Position numbers and translations under genes: made by a program. Below the pieces are notes generated by a model, which worked only from the letters and a program-made list of their open reading frames with translations, did no database searches and was not told the origin of the DNA. DNA of 45,789 bases from Methanosarcinaceae archaeon (GTDB lineage: Archaea > Halobacteriota > Methanosarcinia > Methanosarcinales > Methanosarcinaceae), in the NCBI GenBank assembly GCA_020055655.1, contig JAIPUR010000021.1, positions 1 through 45,789 of the forward strand. Reading direction: 5' to 3'. Position 1 is the first letter of the stretch, and the number at the start of each line of letters is the position of its first letter. Below are positions 37,727 through 45,789 of this stretch, piece by piece.

Positions 37727-39445
37727 TCAATAGCAGCAATATGCATTGAGCACATATTCCTGTATCATCCTATGAGTATTGAAGAAAGAACCATTGATGG
37801 CAATGGAATTGCGCATCACATCGATGAAACTGTTACGGTCATGATAGTACATAGGAAGGATTATGTTCTCCAGTTTGTCATACATTGATACCGCGTCCTG
37901 TGAGCGCTTGTTCTCTTCAGTGACCGTTGAAGCACCATTACCTATTGCCCAGCCTGTCACTCCTTCTATATTTCCTTCTATCCACCATCCATCCAGCACG
38001 CTCAGGTTGGGAACACCGTTTAAGGTAGCTTTCATCCCACTTGTACCGGAGGCTTCCTTTGGGGGTTCTGGAGTGTTAAGCCAGATATCAACCCCTGAGG
38101 TTATCAGTGCTCCAAGGCCCATGTTGTAATTCTCAAGGTAAACTATTTTTATATCGTTGGCAAGGGCATGTTTTGCATGGAATATCCTTTTTATTAGCTC
38201 CTTACCGCCATGGTCTGCCGGATGAGCTTTACCTGAAAAGATCACCTGGATCTTCCCGACATTGTTTGAGATATTCCTTAAGCGCTCAATATCGTGGAAC
38301 AGCAGGTCAGCTCTCTTGTAGTTAGCAGCCCTCCTTGCAAAACCGATGGTCAGCACATTCTCATCCATATATAACCCGGTTTTACTGCTAACATGGTCCA
38401 TTAGTTTCCTTTTGGCTTTCATATGAGCCCCCCATATCTCTTCCTTTGGGATACTCAATGCATAGCGAAGACTGAAATTGTCTTTTTGCCACATGGGGAT
38501 ATACTGATCGAACAATTTACGGAATGGATCTGAGACCCATGTGCCTGCATGAACGCCGTTGGTAATGGAACTGATAGAATAGCCCGTAAAGAGTTCCCTC
38601 GAAATTTTTCCATGACTTTTGGCCACTCCGTTTATATAACGACTCATGTAAAGGGCCAGATATGTCATATCGAGGGTATTTTCATCATACAATACCCCCG
38701 ACAATCCAAAGAAATCATCCCTTTTACCAAGGACCATCTCTGCCATATCCCTGGTGAATATGTCATGGGCTGCAGGAACGATGGTATGGGTGGTGAATAC
38801 ACATTTTTTATTAACTTCTTTACAGTCCTCTTCCAGTACATGATCCCTTCCGGCTTTTTTAGCTTCTTCATCAAGCAGTTCCAGGGTAAGGAGTGCAGAA
38901 TGTCCTTCGTTCATATGGTAACTGCTGATATTCTTATAGCCAAGCTCATTGAGCATCCGAGCTCCTCCTACACCAAGGATCAGTTCCTGGCATAATCTAT
39001 AGTAGTTATCTCCTCCATAGAGGTGATGGGTGAGTTCCCGATCCCATTCAGAATTCTCGGGCAGATCTGCGTCAAGGAAGTAGACAGGAACTACAAAACC
39101 GCCGATACCCTTTACTTCATATTTCCAGGCCCTTAAATGAACTGTTCTTCCATGGACGACTACATGGATCCTTGCGGGCATCTCCTGCATGAGCTCTTCC
39201 ACAGGCCAGGGATCTGACTCCTCATACTGCCATCCATCTTTCCCCAGTTTTTGGAAAAAATGCCCCATCCTATAAAGAAGAGTAACTGCGATCATAGGTA
39301 CCTTGAGATCTGCAGCCGAGCGTATGGTGTCACCTGCAAGTATCCCAAGTCCTCCACTATAGGTGTGTATCTTTTCGTCAATACCTATCTCCATTGAAAA
39401 GTATGCCACACCATTTCTGTCATTGAACATATCCTGCATTTTCAT
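37727..39445 (-). CDS. glgP: Alpha-glucan (glycogen/maltodextrin) phosphorylase, short type
   Basis: Phosphorolysis of alpha-1,4-glucan to glucose-1-phosphate with PLP. 572 aa, the short archaeal/thermophile-type phosphorylase. [26 protein letters not shown] near the start, [14 protein letters not shown] with the active-site His, [25 protein letters not shown] and the PLP segment [25 protein letters not shown] are all intact. Second gene of an operon with pfkB (15 bp gap). The pair looks acquired; methanogens usually use ADP-dependent glycolytic kinases. Confidence 0.94.
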   Translation of the reverse strand: MKMQDMFNDRNGVAYFSMEIGIDEKIHTYSGGLGILAGDTIRSAADLKVPMIAVTLLYRMGHFFQKLGKDGWQYEESDPWPVEELMQEMPARIHVVVHGRTVHLRAWKYEVKGIGGFVVPVYFLDADLPENSEWDRELTHHLYGGDNYYRLCQELILGVGGARMLNELGYKNISSYHMNEGHSALLTLELLDEEAKKAGRDHVLEEDCKEVNKKCVFTTHTIVPAAHDIFTRDMAEMVLGKRDDFFGLSGVLYDENTLDMTYLALYMSRYINGVAKSHGKISRELFTGYSISSITNGVHAGTWVSDPFRKLFDQYIPMWQKDNFSLRYALSIPKEEIWGAHMKAKRKLMDHVSSKTGLYMDENVLTIGFARRAANYKRADLLFHDIERLRNISNNVGKIQVIFSGKAHPADHGGKELIKRIFHAKHALANDIKIVYLENYNMGLGALITSGVDIWLNTPEPPKEASGTSGMKATLNGVPNLSVLDGWWIEGNIEGVTGWAIGNGASTVTEENKRSQDAVSMYDKLENIILPMYYHDRNSFIDVMRNSIAINGSFFNTHRMIQEYVLNAYCCY

Positions 39446-39460
39446 CCTCCATATCCTAAA

Positions 39461-40408
39461 TTACATTGGTTTCATAGCTGCTGTTATTATTTTTGTATAG
39501 AGGCGTTCAGTATCTTCCTTTCGGCATAATTCGGTCCCTGGTGTCATCACAGCAGCAGAACCCGCAGCTATCCCGTATAGAACGGCTTCCCGCAGCTTTT
39601 CTCCCCTAGACAGACCCAGGACGATACCAGCCACCATACTGTCCCCAGCTCCCACTTTGCTGCTGATGGGAACGGTTGGCGGGACAATGTGCTCCATGTT
39701 ATCCCTGGTAACGAACAGAGCACCGGCTGCACCCAGGGATATGACCATCGTTTCACACTTTCCGTCCCTGATCATTCTCTGAGCTGCTTCTAATATCTGC
39801 AGCTCCTCTTTTATATCGTTTCCTGCAAAATCCCTGAACTCGCGGATGTTGGGTTTGATAAGATATACACCTTCCTGCAGCGCATGTTCAAGGGCTTCTC
39901 CGGATGCATCAACGATAACCTTTGCTCCTATATCATTCCCGATAAGTGCAACACGGGCATAGAAATCCGATGGCACACCTAAAGGAAGACTTCCACTGGC
40001 TACCAGATAATCCGGAGCAGGGCTGAGCGAGGAGATTTCTTGAAGGCACTGTTCCCATTCCTCCCGCTTAAGCTCAGGACCAAGCATTCCAAAGCGGAAC
40101 TGTTGTCCTGTGGACTCTTCAAGGACGATAAGGTTCTCTCGTGTAAATCCTTTTATAGGCAAGGACAGTTGATCGACTTCTTCCTTTTCCATAAGTTCAT
40201 TTAGCATCTTACCAGGCATGCCACCAGCAGGATAGACCAGCAGTGACTCTCCTCCAAGTTTTTTTATGGCCCTGGAGACATTAACACCTCCTCCACCAGG
40301 TTCATAGATGGCAGGGCCACAATACAGTTTGTGCTCAGCTATCACATGCTGAGTTCTAGTGCTTTTGTCAATGGCAGGATTCATATTCAGGGTAACGATC
40401 TTCTTCAT
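39461..40408 (-). CDS. pfkB: PfkB-family phosphofructokinase (Pfk-2-like)
   Basis: 315-aa ribokinase-fold kinase. TLNMNPAIDKSTRTQHV, then EPGGGGVNVSRAIKKLGG, PAGGMPGKML, TRENLIVLEESTGQQFRFGM and the catalytic SSKVGAGDSMVAG (Asp) closely follow the E. coli Pfk-2 (ATP-dependent 6-phosphofructokinase) pattern; 1-phosphofructokinase and tagatose-6-P kinase are the alternatives. First gene of the pfkB-glgP operon, which would take glycogen to fructose-1,6-bisphosphate with help from phosphoglucomutase and isomerase coded elsewhere. Confidence 0.9.
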   Translation of the reverse strand: MKKIVTLNMNPAIDKSTRTQHVIAEHKLYCGPAIYEPGGGGVNVSRAIKKLGGESLLVYPAGGMPGKMLNELMEKEEVDQLSLPIKGFTRENLIVLEESTGQQFRFGMLGPELKREEWEQCLQEISSLSPAPDYLVASGSLPLGVPSDFYARVALIGNDIGAKVIVDASGEALEHALQEGVYLIKPNIREFRDFAGNDIKEELQILEAAQRMIRDGKCETMVISLGAAGALFVTRDNMEHIVPPTVPISSKVGAGDSMVAGIVLGLSRGEKLREAVLYGIAAGSAAVMTPGTELCRKEDTERLYTKIITAAMKPM

Positions 40409-40499
40409 GGCTAATTCTCCATTGATACTATTTGAATGATATTAAGATCCCCATGATATTTCATAACTGCGAACTGGACCGAAAATCATACAATCCTTT

Positions 40500-40629
40500 G
40501 GCTCTGTAGAAATCCTCGATATTCAGGCGTTCAAGCAAAGCAATAAAACTTCAATATGTTTTTCAAGATGTCGATTATTCTATAAAATATAGCCGCAGAT
40601 AGTGATTTCAATAGGTTTTCTACAGAGCC
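40500..40629. mobile_element. MITE-like element, copy 3 (130 bp), perfect 13-bp ends
   Basis: GGCTCTGTAGAAA at 40500-40512 and TTTCTACAGAGCC at 40617-40629 are perfect inverted terminal repeats. The interior is AT-rich without ORF. Its right end abuts the first base of the duplicated GT4 tail (about 40631), so it marks the junction of the segmental duplication. Ends like these belong to a DDE-type insertion sequence, but no transposase is in the window. Confidence 0.75.
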
Positions 40630-40630
40630 G

Positions 40631-40700
40631 CAACATGGGCAACGTATGCTTTGACTGGGATATTCTGTGTGTTGGGGATATTGATGCCAGGAAGGATATG
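40631..40700 (+). pseudogene. Duplicated 3' fragment of the GT4 glycosyltransferase gene
   Basis: About 70 bp matching 25403-25470 (ACATGGGCAA, GTATGCTTTGACTGG, TTGATGCC.GGAAGGATAT) with scattered substitutions and a TGA end in place of TAA. It is the left edge of the duplicated segment and codes for nothing by itself. Confidence 0.75.
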
Positions 40701-40785
40701 AGTTTCTGCCTGGAAGCAGGAACTTAGTATTAAATTTAAATCAAGCTAAGCATTTGAGATTCATTTCTACTGATATGTAGGGAAT

Positions 40786-40826
40786 ATGCCGCCTGCGGCG
40801 TATGGTTGCACCGGTTTTAGAAACAT
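40786..40826. repeat. GC-rich bracket repeat 3 of 4
   Basis: GCCGCCTGCGGCGTATGG followed by TTGCACCGGTTTTAGAAACAT. The inner GCCGC-CT-GCGGC is a perfect inverted repeat. Most complete copy of the unit. Confidence 0.7.
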
Positions 40827-40853
40827 GCACATTACGACATGATCACTTGTTGA

Positions 40854-41090
40854 TCATTTTCCTGTGATGAGCTGTATGAGCCGGTCTTCCACCTCTTTTA
40901 ATTTAGCATCATTCAATGTTCCAAGTTCGTATTCGATTATATCCCCTGTTGCAGTGAATATCTTATTTGTCCGGATCAGACTATTAACTTTAAGCTCAGC
41001 ATTTGCAAGATCACTTTTTCCAAGTTCTACTTCATAAGGATTATCCCAGAGCTTTGAAAAGGACTTTTCTGATGCCATGGCAGCACCCAT
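40854..41090 (-). pseudogene. MazE-MazF deletion fusion
   Basis: A 78-codon frame whose first 18 residues (MGAAMASEKSFSKLWDNP) come from the middle of the antitoxin and the rest (YEVELGKSDLANAELKVNSL...) from the C-terminal two thirds of the toxin. Compared with copy A, the end of mazE, the gap and the start of mazF are deleted, and the AbrB domain upstream is gone. The toxin's N-terminal loop is missing, so it should be inactive. No SD. Confidence 0.8.
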
Positions 41091-41164
41091 CTTCCACTCG
41101 ATAATCCTGCACGAAACCTTATAAGAATAATAACCAATATGAATATGAAATAAATTGTGATATT

Positions 41165-41455
41165 ATGGCAGAAAAACAAATCAATAATTACAGAGAGGCT
41201 ATTATCCCAATACTACTGAAAAATGATGTGGATAAAGCCGGCATCTTCGGCTCGTTTGCAAGAAATGAGGCCAATGTTGATAGTGATATCGATATTCTTG
41301 TTCATTTCAAAGGGCGCAAAGGCCTCTTTGATCTTGCCAAACTGGAAATGGAGCTTGAAAAGGAAGCTCAAAGAAAGGTAGAAGTTATCACTTACGATTC
41401 CATTAACCCCCTTATTAAGGAGCGTATTCTGAAGGAAGAAGTCAAGATACTATGA
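41165..41455 (+). CDS. mntA: MntA-type minimal nucleotidyltransferase (antitoxin)
   Basis: 96 aa. GSFARNEANVDSDIDILVHF is the GSx10DxD core of minimal nucleotidyltransferases, followed by KGLFDLAKLEMELEKEAQRK and the third acidic position in VEVITYD. In MntA/HepT systems this enzyme AMPylates and silences the HEPN toxin. The last bases overlap the hepT start (ATGA), so both are made together. Intact counterpart of the broken gene at 26298. Confidence 0.92.
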   Translation: MAEKQINNYREAIIPILLKNDVDKAGIFGSFARNEANVDSDIDILVHFKGRKGLFDLAKLEMELEKEAQRKVEVITYDSINPLIKERILKEEVKIL

Positions 41456-41817
41456 AGGACCCTGAAGTTTTCATTAAACATATTATAGATTCTATCGAGA
41501 AGGTAGAGGATTTCACATACAACAAGACCAGAGATGATTTTCTTGGTAATGTGCAGCTTCAGGATGCCACGATCAGAAGAATAGAGATCATCGGCGAGGC
41601 ATCAAAAAATATTCCAGAAGATTTTAAAAGACAATACCCTGATGTGCTGTGGAGTGAAATGGCGAGGACAAGGGATAAGCTGATCCATGGTTATTTCGGT
41701 GTGGACCTTGAACTTACCTGGGATATTATTGAACATGATCTGCCTGAATTAAAAGAGAAGATGATGCATATACTTGAGGAAATTGAATCACCGAGGATCC
41801 ATACATCAGATAGATAA
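41452..41817 (+). CDS. hepT: HepT-type HEPN ribonuclease toxin (DUF86)
   Basis: 121-aa all-helical HEPN protein. RDKLIHGYF provides the Rx4H motif with the following Tyr (Rx4HxY), which is the RNase site and the AMPylation target. RRIEIIGEASKNIPEDFK is typical of DUF86. Start overlaps mntA by 4 bp. The copy at 26492 is destroyed. Confidence 0.92.
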   Translation: MKDPEVFIKHIIDSIEKVEDFTYNKTRDDFLGNVQLQDATIRRIEIIGEASKNIPEDFKRQYPDVLWSEMARTRDKLIHGYFGVDLELTWDIIEHDLPELKEKMMHILEEIESPRIHTSDR

Positions 41818-41906
41818 GAACAGAGTTATAGGCCTTTCTTGGATTTAAATTAGAACTCTAGATTTTATACGATGCTCTTTTTAACTTGTTATCAGCAATT
41901 ATAGAC

Positions 41907-41940
41907 TGTGCCTTCTGCGGCGTATGGTTGTGACCATACT
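41907..41940. repeat. GC-rich bracket repeat 4 of 4
   Basis: GTGCCTTCTGCGGCGTATGG then TTGTGACCATAC; the most diverged copy, closing segment B on the right. Confidence 0.6.
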
Positions 41941-41978
41941 AAGTGATTAATTGGATTAATGTGGCTTGTAAGTTACAA

Positions 41979-42012
41979 TGAAAAAAGGAAAAGCACCGTA
42001 TTACGGGTGCTT
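41979..42012 (-). terminator. Terminator of the surface-protein gene
   Basis: AAGCACCGTA / TTACGGGTGCTT (41991-42012), a stem with one bulge, begins two bases after the stop codon; the minus strand continues TTCCTTTTTTC. Confidence 0.65.
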
Positions 42013-42013
42013 A

Positions 42014-45000
42014 TCATACAGTTTCACCGAAGCGACCTGAAACAATAGAAAGGTCCTGAATATTGACAATTCCATCCTGATTAACATCCCATCTTGGAAG
42101 GTTTGATTCGTATGTTAAACCGTAGTTCTGACCTACCAGAGTGATGTCAAGGATATTCACACTGCCATCTTCATTGACATCCCATCTTGGGTGCAGGTCC
42201 GTGATGGTTATTGTGTGTGTGGAACTTACATCATCTATGCCATCACTTACAATTGCTGTAATTGTATGTGTGCCTGCAGATGAGTAGTTCGTTACCCAGC
42301 TATAAGATCGGCTGGTGCTCACTGTTTCACCGTCGATCTTGATGATATAACTTAAACTCTGGTCATCTGCATCACTTGCATCCACATTTATATCAATTGT
42401 TGAAGATTCCTCGAATTCGGATCCTTCAGGAGGCTCAAACAGCGTGATCACAGGTGCATGATTCAGTTCTTCCACAGTTATCGCAACACTGACAGAATCA
42501 TTCAGATATCCATCTGTGACAGCAAAACCTGCAGTGTAAGTTCCGGCATCCCCTTCAGCAGGAGTCCAGCTAAAGCTTCCAGTGTTTGCATCAAATGTTG
42601 CAGATCCTGGCAAGGATGTAGCTGAGTAGCTGAGCTCATCACCATCCGCATCTGTTGCAGCTACAGTGAAGCTGATAGTATCTGTTTCATCTGCTGTGAC
42701 CGGCGGGATTGCATTGAACTGCGGTGCTGTGTCCACAAGCACTGTGGCATAGTTCACGTCATATGAAGCAGGATTTGAGTCAGCATCACTCAGTATTACA
42801 TTGGACAGAGTGAGATCGACCTCTCCGCTTGCACTTCCTGCTATCATGTCCACCGTGGCCATGACGCCTGCATTTGAAACTGTACCTGAGCCCACTATGG
42901 CAGAGTAAACACCGCGAATGATACTATCGAAGTTATCGATCTGGCCAGTCTGGAAGGTGCTTGATAGTCCATCCACATCAAAGAGGCCACCATCCTGCAC
43001 CGAACTTGCTGATGCAATACTGTTGTAGTGAAGATTGAACTGGGAACCTGAAAGTGGTTCTGCAGGATCTATGTACACATCCAGTGAGAATGGCTCACCT
43101 GGCTCAACCACAGTTGTTGATGGAGAGATGCTTATGGATGATATTGCAGGAGCTTCTTGTTCTGGGACTGTTACAGTCCATTTTCTGGAGATCGTTCCTG
43201 CTGAAGCTGTACCATCGAATCTGACTGTGTGTGTTCCAGCTGTGTCCCAGTTCTGTGTGTAAGTTGTTGCTCCGCTTGCAACTTCTGCATCATTGAGGTA
43301 CCATTTGGATGTAGTGAATGTTTGATCAGAGCTTACTTCAAAGTTTGTGGAAGCTCCGACTGTAGATTCGAATGCTGGAGCTGTTGGAGTGAATGATAGG
43401 CCTGTGCCTGAGGTTGTTGGGGCTTGCTCCGCACCATTTACATCAACATTCCATGTTTTGAAGACTACACCATTATCATTGCGTCCTTCGAACAATATAC
43501 TATGAGAACCTTCCAAAGCAGTCCAGGAATACTCAAGTGAGTTGGATGAGACCTGAACACCATCTACATACCATTTCATAGTTGTAAATGATTCATCAGC
43601 CCAAACTCTGAATGTTTTAGTGTTGCCTGTACTGAATACATTATTATCAGCAGGTGCAAAACCATAACTTGCCAGACCTGAATTGCCGGCCCCCCTGCTC
43701 AGGGTTCCGTTTGTGCCTGCACCAACAAGCCAGTCACCCTTCCCGGTTGAAGTGCTAAGGCTGACAGTACCAGCGTAATCGGTAACAGGCTGTCCATTGG
43801 TATCGCTGGCCTGGATAGTAACCGGAGCAGGAGAGCAGGTAACTGCGTTCCCGCCGCTTATTATGCGGAAGTGATCGAGAGCATTCGCCGCGTCCGGACA
43901 GCTGAAAAGCACCGAAGCCGGCACAATCTCAAAGTCATTAGAACCTGGCGTCTGCCAGGACAGCTCAGCCACCGCGCCACCGGTATTCTCATACATCTCC
44001 ATTTTCAGTGCATAGGCTTGGCCCTGCTGGAGAGTAATTACTCCCGATTCATGGTTGGTCGGCGACTGAAGCACCCATTCATCGATAATCGGGTTGTTAA
44101 GATCCCGAACCCACAAGCGAACACCATCATCGGTCCGGGTCTGAAACCGATAGTCGCCAGTCTCACGCGGTACGATGAAACCGCTCCATCGAATTGAAAA
44201 TCGATCATTATCCACCACACCCGGAATTGGGCTCCCACTGCCGTAGTCATTATCAATGTTGGCGGAGGTTTCTTGAGCGACAGTCGGCCCGGTAAGATCT
44301 CGGTTGTTCCAATAAAAAGTGGTCAGGCCGGTACCACCGCCCTCAAATTCGACGGTTGCCGGATTGGGAGACATTACCAAACCACCAACATCCTGAAGAT
44401 CAGACACGGTCACTTCGTAGCTTTCATCGCCGGACAAGGGCTCGGAAAGATTGAGCAGAATGCTAAAACCGGAGGATTCCAGTGAGGCTGAGTCAACACC
44501 GATAACATTGCCGGAGCCTACTTCCTCTATAGAATAGAACAGCGGGTTCTCGACCGAAGCAGCATCCAGCATGCGCGATCGCGGTGTCTGGGCAAATTGA
44601 ACTCTCAGCAAATCAGACGCGCCGCAGACCGCTGAGGCCGACTCAAGTGCTGGTGCAGACACAGGCAAACAGGCAAACAGGTTCGACTCGGGAATGACAT
44701 CGAATCCTCCGCCGCTCGGCGTATTCCACTGAAGTTCCGCTACCGCCTGACCGCCGTTCTCGTAAAACTGCATTCGTATTGCATATCGCTGGCCAGCTTC
44801 CAGAAAAACACCTTCACTTGTCCGATTGGCCGCGGAGTGATCGTTCCAATCGTCGATGATCGCCTGATCAAACGCCAGATCACCGACCCAGAGGCGTACA
44901 CCGTCGTCAGTTCGAGTTCGGAATCGGTAAGTTCCAGACACTGGCACCTCGATCGCTCCCTGCCACTGAACGGCAAAGTCGTTATCATCAACAACAGGGT

Positions 45001-45511
45001 CTGGCGAGCCGTTGCCCCAGTTGAAATCCACCTCCGGGTCCAGCCGGGTCAGAACCGGAGATTCCGGAAACGAGTCGTTACTCTGGTAACCGTTATAGAA
45101 AGTTGCCTCGAGGCCATTCTGATAGCAGGTGCACTGGACGACATCGGTCCAGCGCTCACCAGCTGCTACCTGGCCCACCTCTACAGTTGCCCCGTTACTC
45201 AGGTTCTCCGACCTGAATCCCAACTCCGTAATTTCGGAGACCTCCGCACTCGGGTTTTTGATAATAGTTGCTGAAGGGGTAGGTGGCGGTGAGTCCGTGC
45301 ATTGGGGATTTACCCATAGCCGTCCCTGGTTGTAAAAATCGAAGCCGCCCTTATCGAAGCGAGCCACCAACAAATAGGTTTGACCGGGTTGAAATTGCGT
45401 GGAATACGCCGCCTCCCTATCCAACCGCACGAAGAAATCAGAATCACCGGAACCACCCTCATCGACTTTGACACCGAACTGCGGCGAGTCACCGAAGTTT
45501 GGCCGTTGCAC
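42014..45511 (-). CDS. Mosaic surface protein: PA14 x2, MshQ-like segment, Ig-like repeats, cohesin, dockerin; 5' end missing
   Basis: 1165 aa from a GTG at 45511, but the frame and its homology-like sequence (DFLGFWVQRP) continue upstream to about 45,532, and there is no signal peptide, so the true start is lost. N-terminal lectin-like piece, two PA14 domains (~155-285, ~395-540: RTRTDDGVRLWV and QTRTDDGVRLWV), then LDHFRIISGGNAVTCSPAPV of the MshQ/DUF6701 type. From about residue 615 it changes character: two Ig-like repeats with KWYVDG/KWYLND, a cohesin (EPGEPFSLDVYIDP...), cadherin-like and PKD-like domains and two dockerin loops (DVNEDGSVNILD, DVNQDGIVNIQD). The DNA is GC-rich above about 43,660 and ordinary below. 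Either an inter-domain transfer fusion or an assembly chimera. Confidence 0.7.
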   Translation of the reverse strand: MQRPNFGDSPQFGVKVDEGGSGDSDFFVRLDREAAYSTQFQPGQTYLLVARFDKGGFDFYNQGRLWVNPQCTDSPPPTPSATIIKNPSAEVSEITELGFRSENLSNGATVEVGQVAAGERWTDVVQCTCYQNGLEATFYNGYQSNDSFPESPVLTRLDPEVDFNWGNGSPDPVVDDNDFAVQWQGAIEVPVSGTYRFRTRTDDGVRLWVGDLAFDQAIIDDWNDHSAANRTSEGVFLEAGQRYAIRMQFYENGGQAVAELQWNTPSGGGFDVIPESNLFACLPVSAPALESASAVCGASDLLRVQFAQTPRSRMLDAASVENPLFYSIEEVGSGNVIGVDSASLESSGFSILLNLSEPLSGDESYEVTVSDLQDVGGLVMSPNPATVEFEGGGTGLTTFYWNNRDLTGPTVAQETSANIDNDYGSGSPIPGVVDNDRFSIRWSGFIVPRETGDYRFQTRTDDGVRLWVRDLNNPIIDEWVLQSPTNHESGVITLQQGQAYALKMEMYENTGGAVAELSWQTPGSNDFEIVPASVLFSCPDAANALDHFRIISGGNAVTCSPAPVTIQASDTNGQPVTDYAGTVSLSTSTGKGDWLVGAGTNGTLSRGAGNSGLASYGFAPADNNVFSTGNTKTFRVWADESFTTMKWYVDGVQVSSNSLEYSWTALEGSHSILFEGRNDNGVVFKTWNVDVNGAEQAPTTSGTGLSFTPTAPAFESTVGASTNFEVSSDQTFTTSKWYLNDAEVASGATTYTQNWDTAGTHTVRFDGTASAGTISRKWTVTVPEQEAPAISSISISPSTTVVEPGEPFSLDVYIDPAEPLSGSQFNLHYNSIASASSVQDGGLFDVDGLSSTFQTGQIDNFDSIIRGVYSAIVGSGTVSNAGVMATVDMIAGSASGEVDLTLSNVILSDADSNPASYDVNYATVLVDTAPQFNAIPPVTADETDTISFTVAATDADGDELSYSATSLPGSATFDANTGSFSWTPAEGDAGTYTAGFAVTDGYLNDSVSVAITVEELNHAPVITLFEPPEGSEFEESSTIDINVDASDADDQSLSYIIKIDGETVSTSRSYSWVTNYSSAGTHTITAIVSDGIDDVSSTHTITITDLHPRWDVNEDGSVNILDITLVGQNYGLTYESNLPRWDVNQDGIVNIQDLSIVSGRFGETV

Positions 45512-45532
45512 CCAGAAGCCGAGAAAATCATT

Positions 45533-45789
45533 ATAAACAAATTGCTATTAAATATTCAATTGATAATAACACAATAGATGGTTTGTTTTGGAAAAATGAT
45601 AATGTTTTATTTGATAGAAATGTTACATCTCTGTTAAATGTATTAAACGCTTATATTAGATTAGAAGCAATAAAAAAATATCCAGAATTAGATATAAGAG
45701 AAGTTCAACTTAGAGATGATGAAACCGAAAATATTAAGTTAAGAGTTAAATATAAACCTAGTAGAGATGTTGATTTTACAGTTGAAAGA
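45533..45789 (+). CDS. Partial, very AT-rich coding fragment of unknown origin
   Basis: An open frame runs to the window end without ATG: YKQIAIKYSIDNNTIDGLFW near its start and VQLRDDETENIKLRVKYKPS later, with no stop. The amino-acid pattern (charged helices, hydrophobic spacing) looks like real protein, and third positions are almost all A or T. It begins abruptly beside the GC-rich gene, so its 5' part is missing. Family not recognised. Confidence 0.4.

Larger units (their letters stand above)
40631..41940. repeat. Segmental duplication, copy B (GT4 tail + broken MazEF + intact MntA/HepT)
   Basis: Counterpart of 25403-26726 with the same order of parts. It has lost most of mazE and the first third of mazF, and kept mntA and hepT whole. 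It is bounded on the left by the MITE-like element and on the right by GC-rich repeat 4. Confidence 0.8.

Noticed and set aside
25579-41940. GC-rich repeats as a CRISPR array
   Set aside because: Only two units per locus, about 1.1 kb apart, with genes between and no regular spacers.
44837-45274. 145-codon plus-strand frame in the GC-rich region
   Set aside because: Antisense shadow of the PA14 domain; GC-rich DNA gives long chance frames.

Overview
The window comes from a methanogenic archaeon, most likely Methanosarcinaceae (Methanolobus/Methanococcoides-like). The evidence is archaellins with class III signal peptides, eukaryote-type translation genes (S19e, L31e, L39e, L18a/LX, eIF6, PDCD5, prefoldin alpha), archaeal-type TATA promoters, moderate-to-low GC, and cohesin/dockerin surface proteins. 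The genus is inferred from gene content only. No rRNA, tRNA, CRISPR array or intact transposase gene was found.

Layout. 0-5 kb: three archaellin genes on the minus strand (the first runs off the window) and two paralogous seven-helix membrane proteins of equal length read divergently from them, so the unit [archaellin < promoter > 7TM] occurs twice. 5-8 kb: trpC-trpB-trpA behind TGTACA-like operator candidates. 8-14 kb (minus): a euryarchaeal information-processing cluster (purA, rps19e, PDCD5, PP-loop ATPase, rpl39e, rpl31e, eif6, rpl18a, pfdA, ftsY), including small genes with GTG starts. 14-18 kb: secreted Ig-like protein, CPBP protease and DUF1616 protein. 18-25.5 kb: sugar-nucleotide and N-glycan genes (WbpD-, WbpE-, WbpB- and WbpA-like steps toward a diacetamido-glucuronic acid, VanZ protein, NAD-dependent epimerase, GT4 polyprenyl-phosphate GlcNAc-1-P transferase); their natural clients would be the archaellins and other surface proteins.

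25.4-41.9 kb is accessory. A 1.3 kb segment carrying the tail of the GT4 gene, a MazEF pair and a divergent MntA/HepT pair occurs twice (25.4-26.7 and 40.6-41.9 kb). The copies have decayed reciprocally: the first keeps MazEF and has a broken MntA/HepT, the second keeps MntA/HepT and has a broken MazEF. Short GC-rich repeats bracket both, and a 130-bp MITE-like element abuts the second copy; two relatives of that element lie at 31.0 and 36.4 kb. Between them are a coiled-coil protein, a KefB-type antiporter, a 1670-aa hybrid histidine kinase, an MscS channel and a bacterial-looking glucan phosphorylase/Pfk-2 operon.

42-45.5 kb: a large surface-protein gene whose C-terminal half looks archaeal (cohesin, dockerin) and whose upstream half is GC-richer and resembles gammaproteobacterial MshQ-like PA14 proteins. 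At about 45,530 the composition switches abruptly to very AT-rich coding sequence that runs off the window. This right end is a mosaic and may be an assembly chimera.

A recurring feature is that minus-strand genes end with the stop codon at or inside a short perfect hairpin followed by a T-rich tract.
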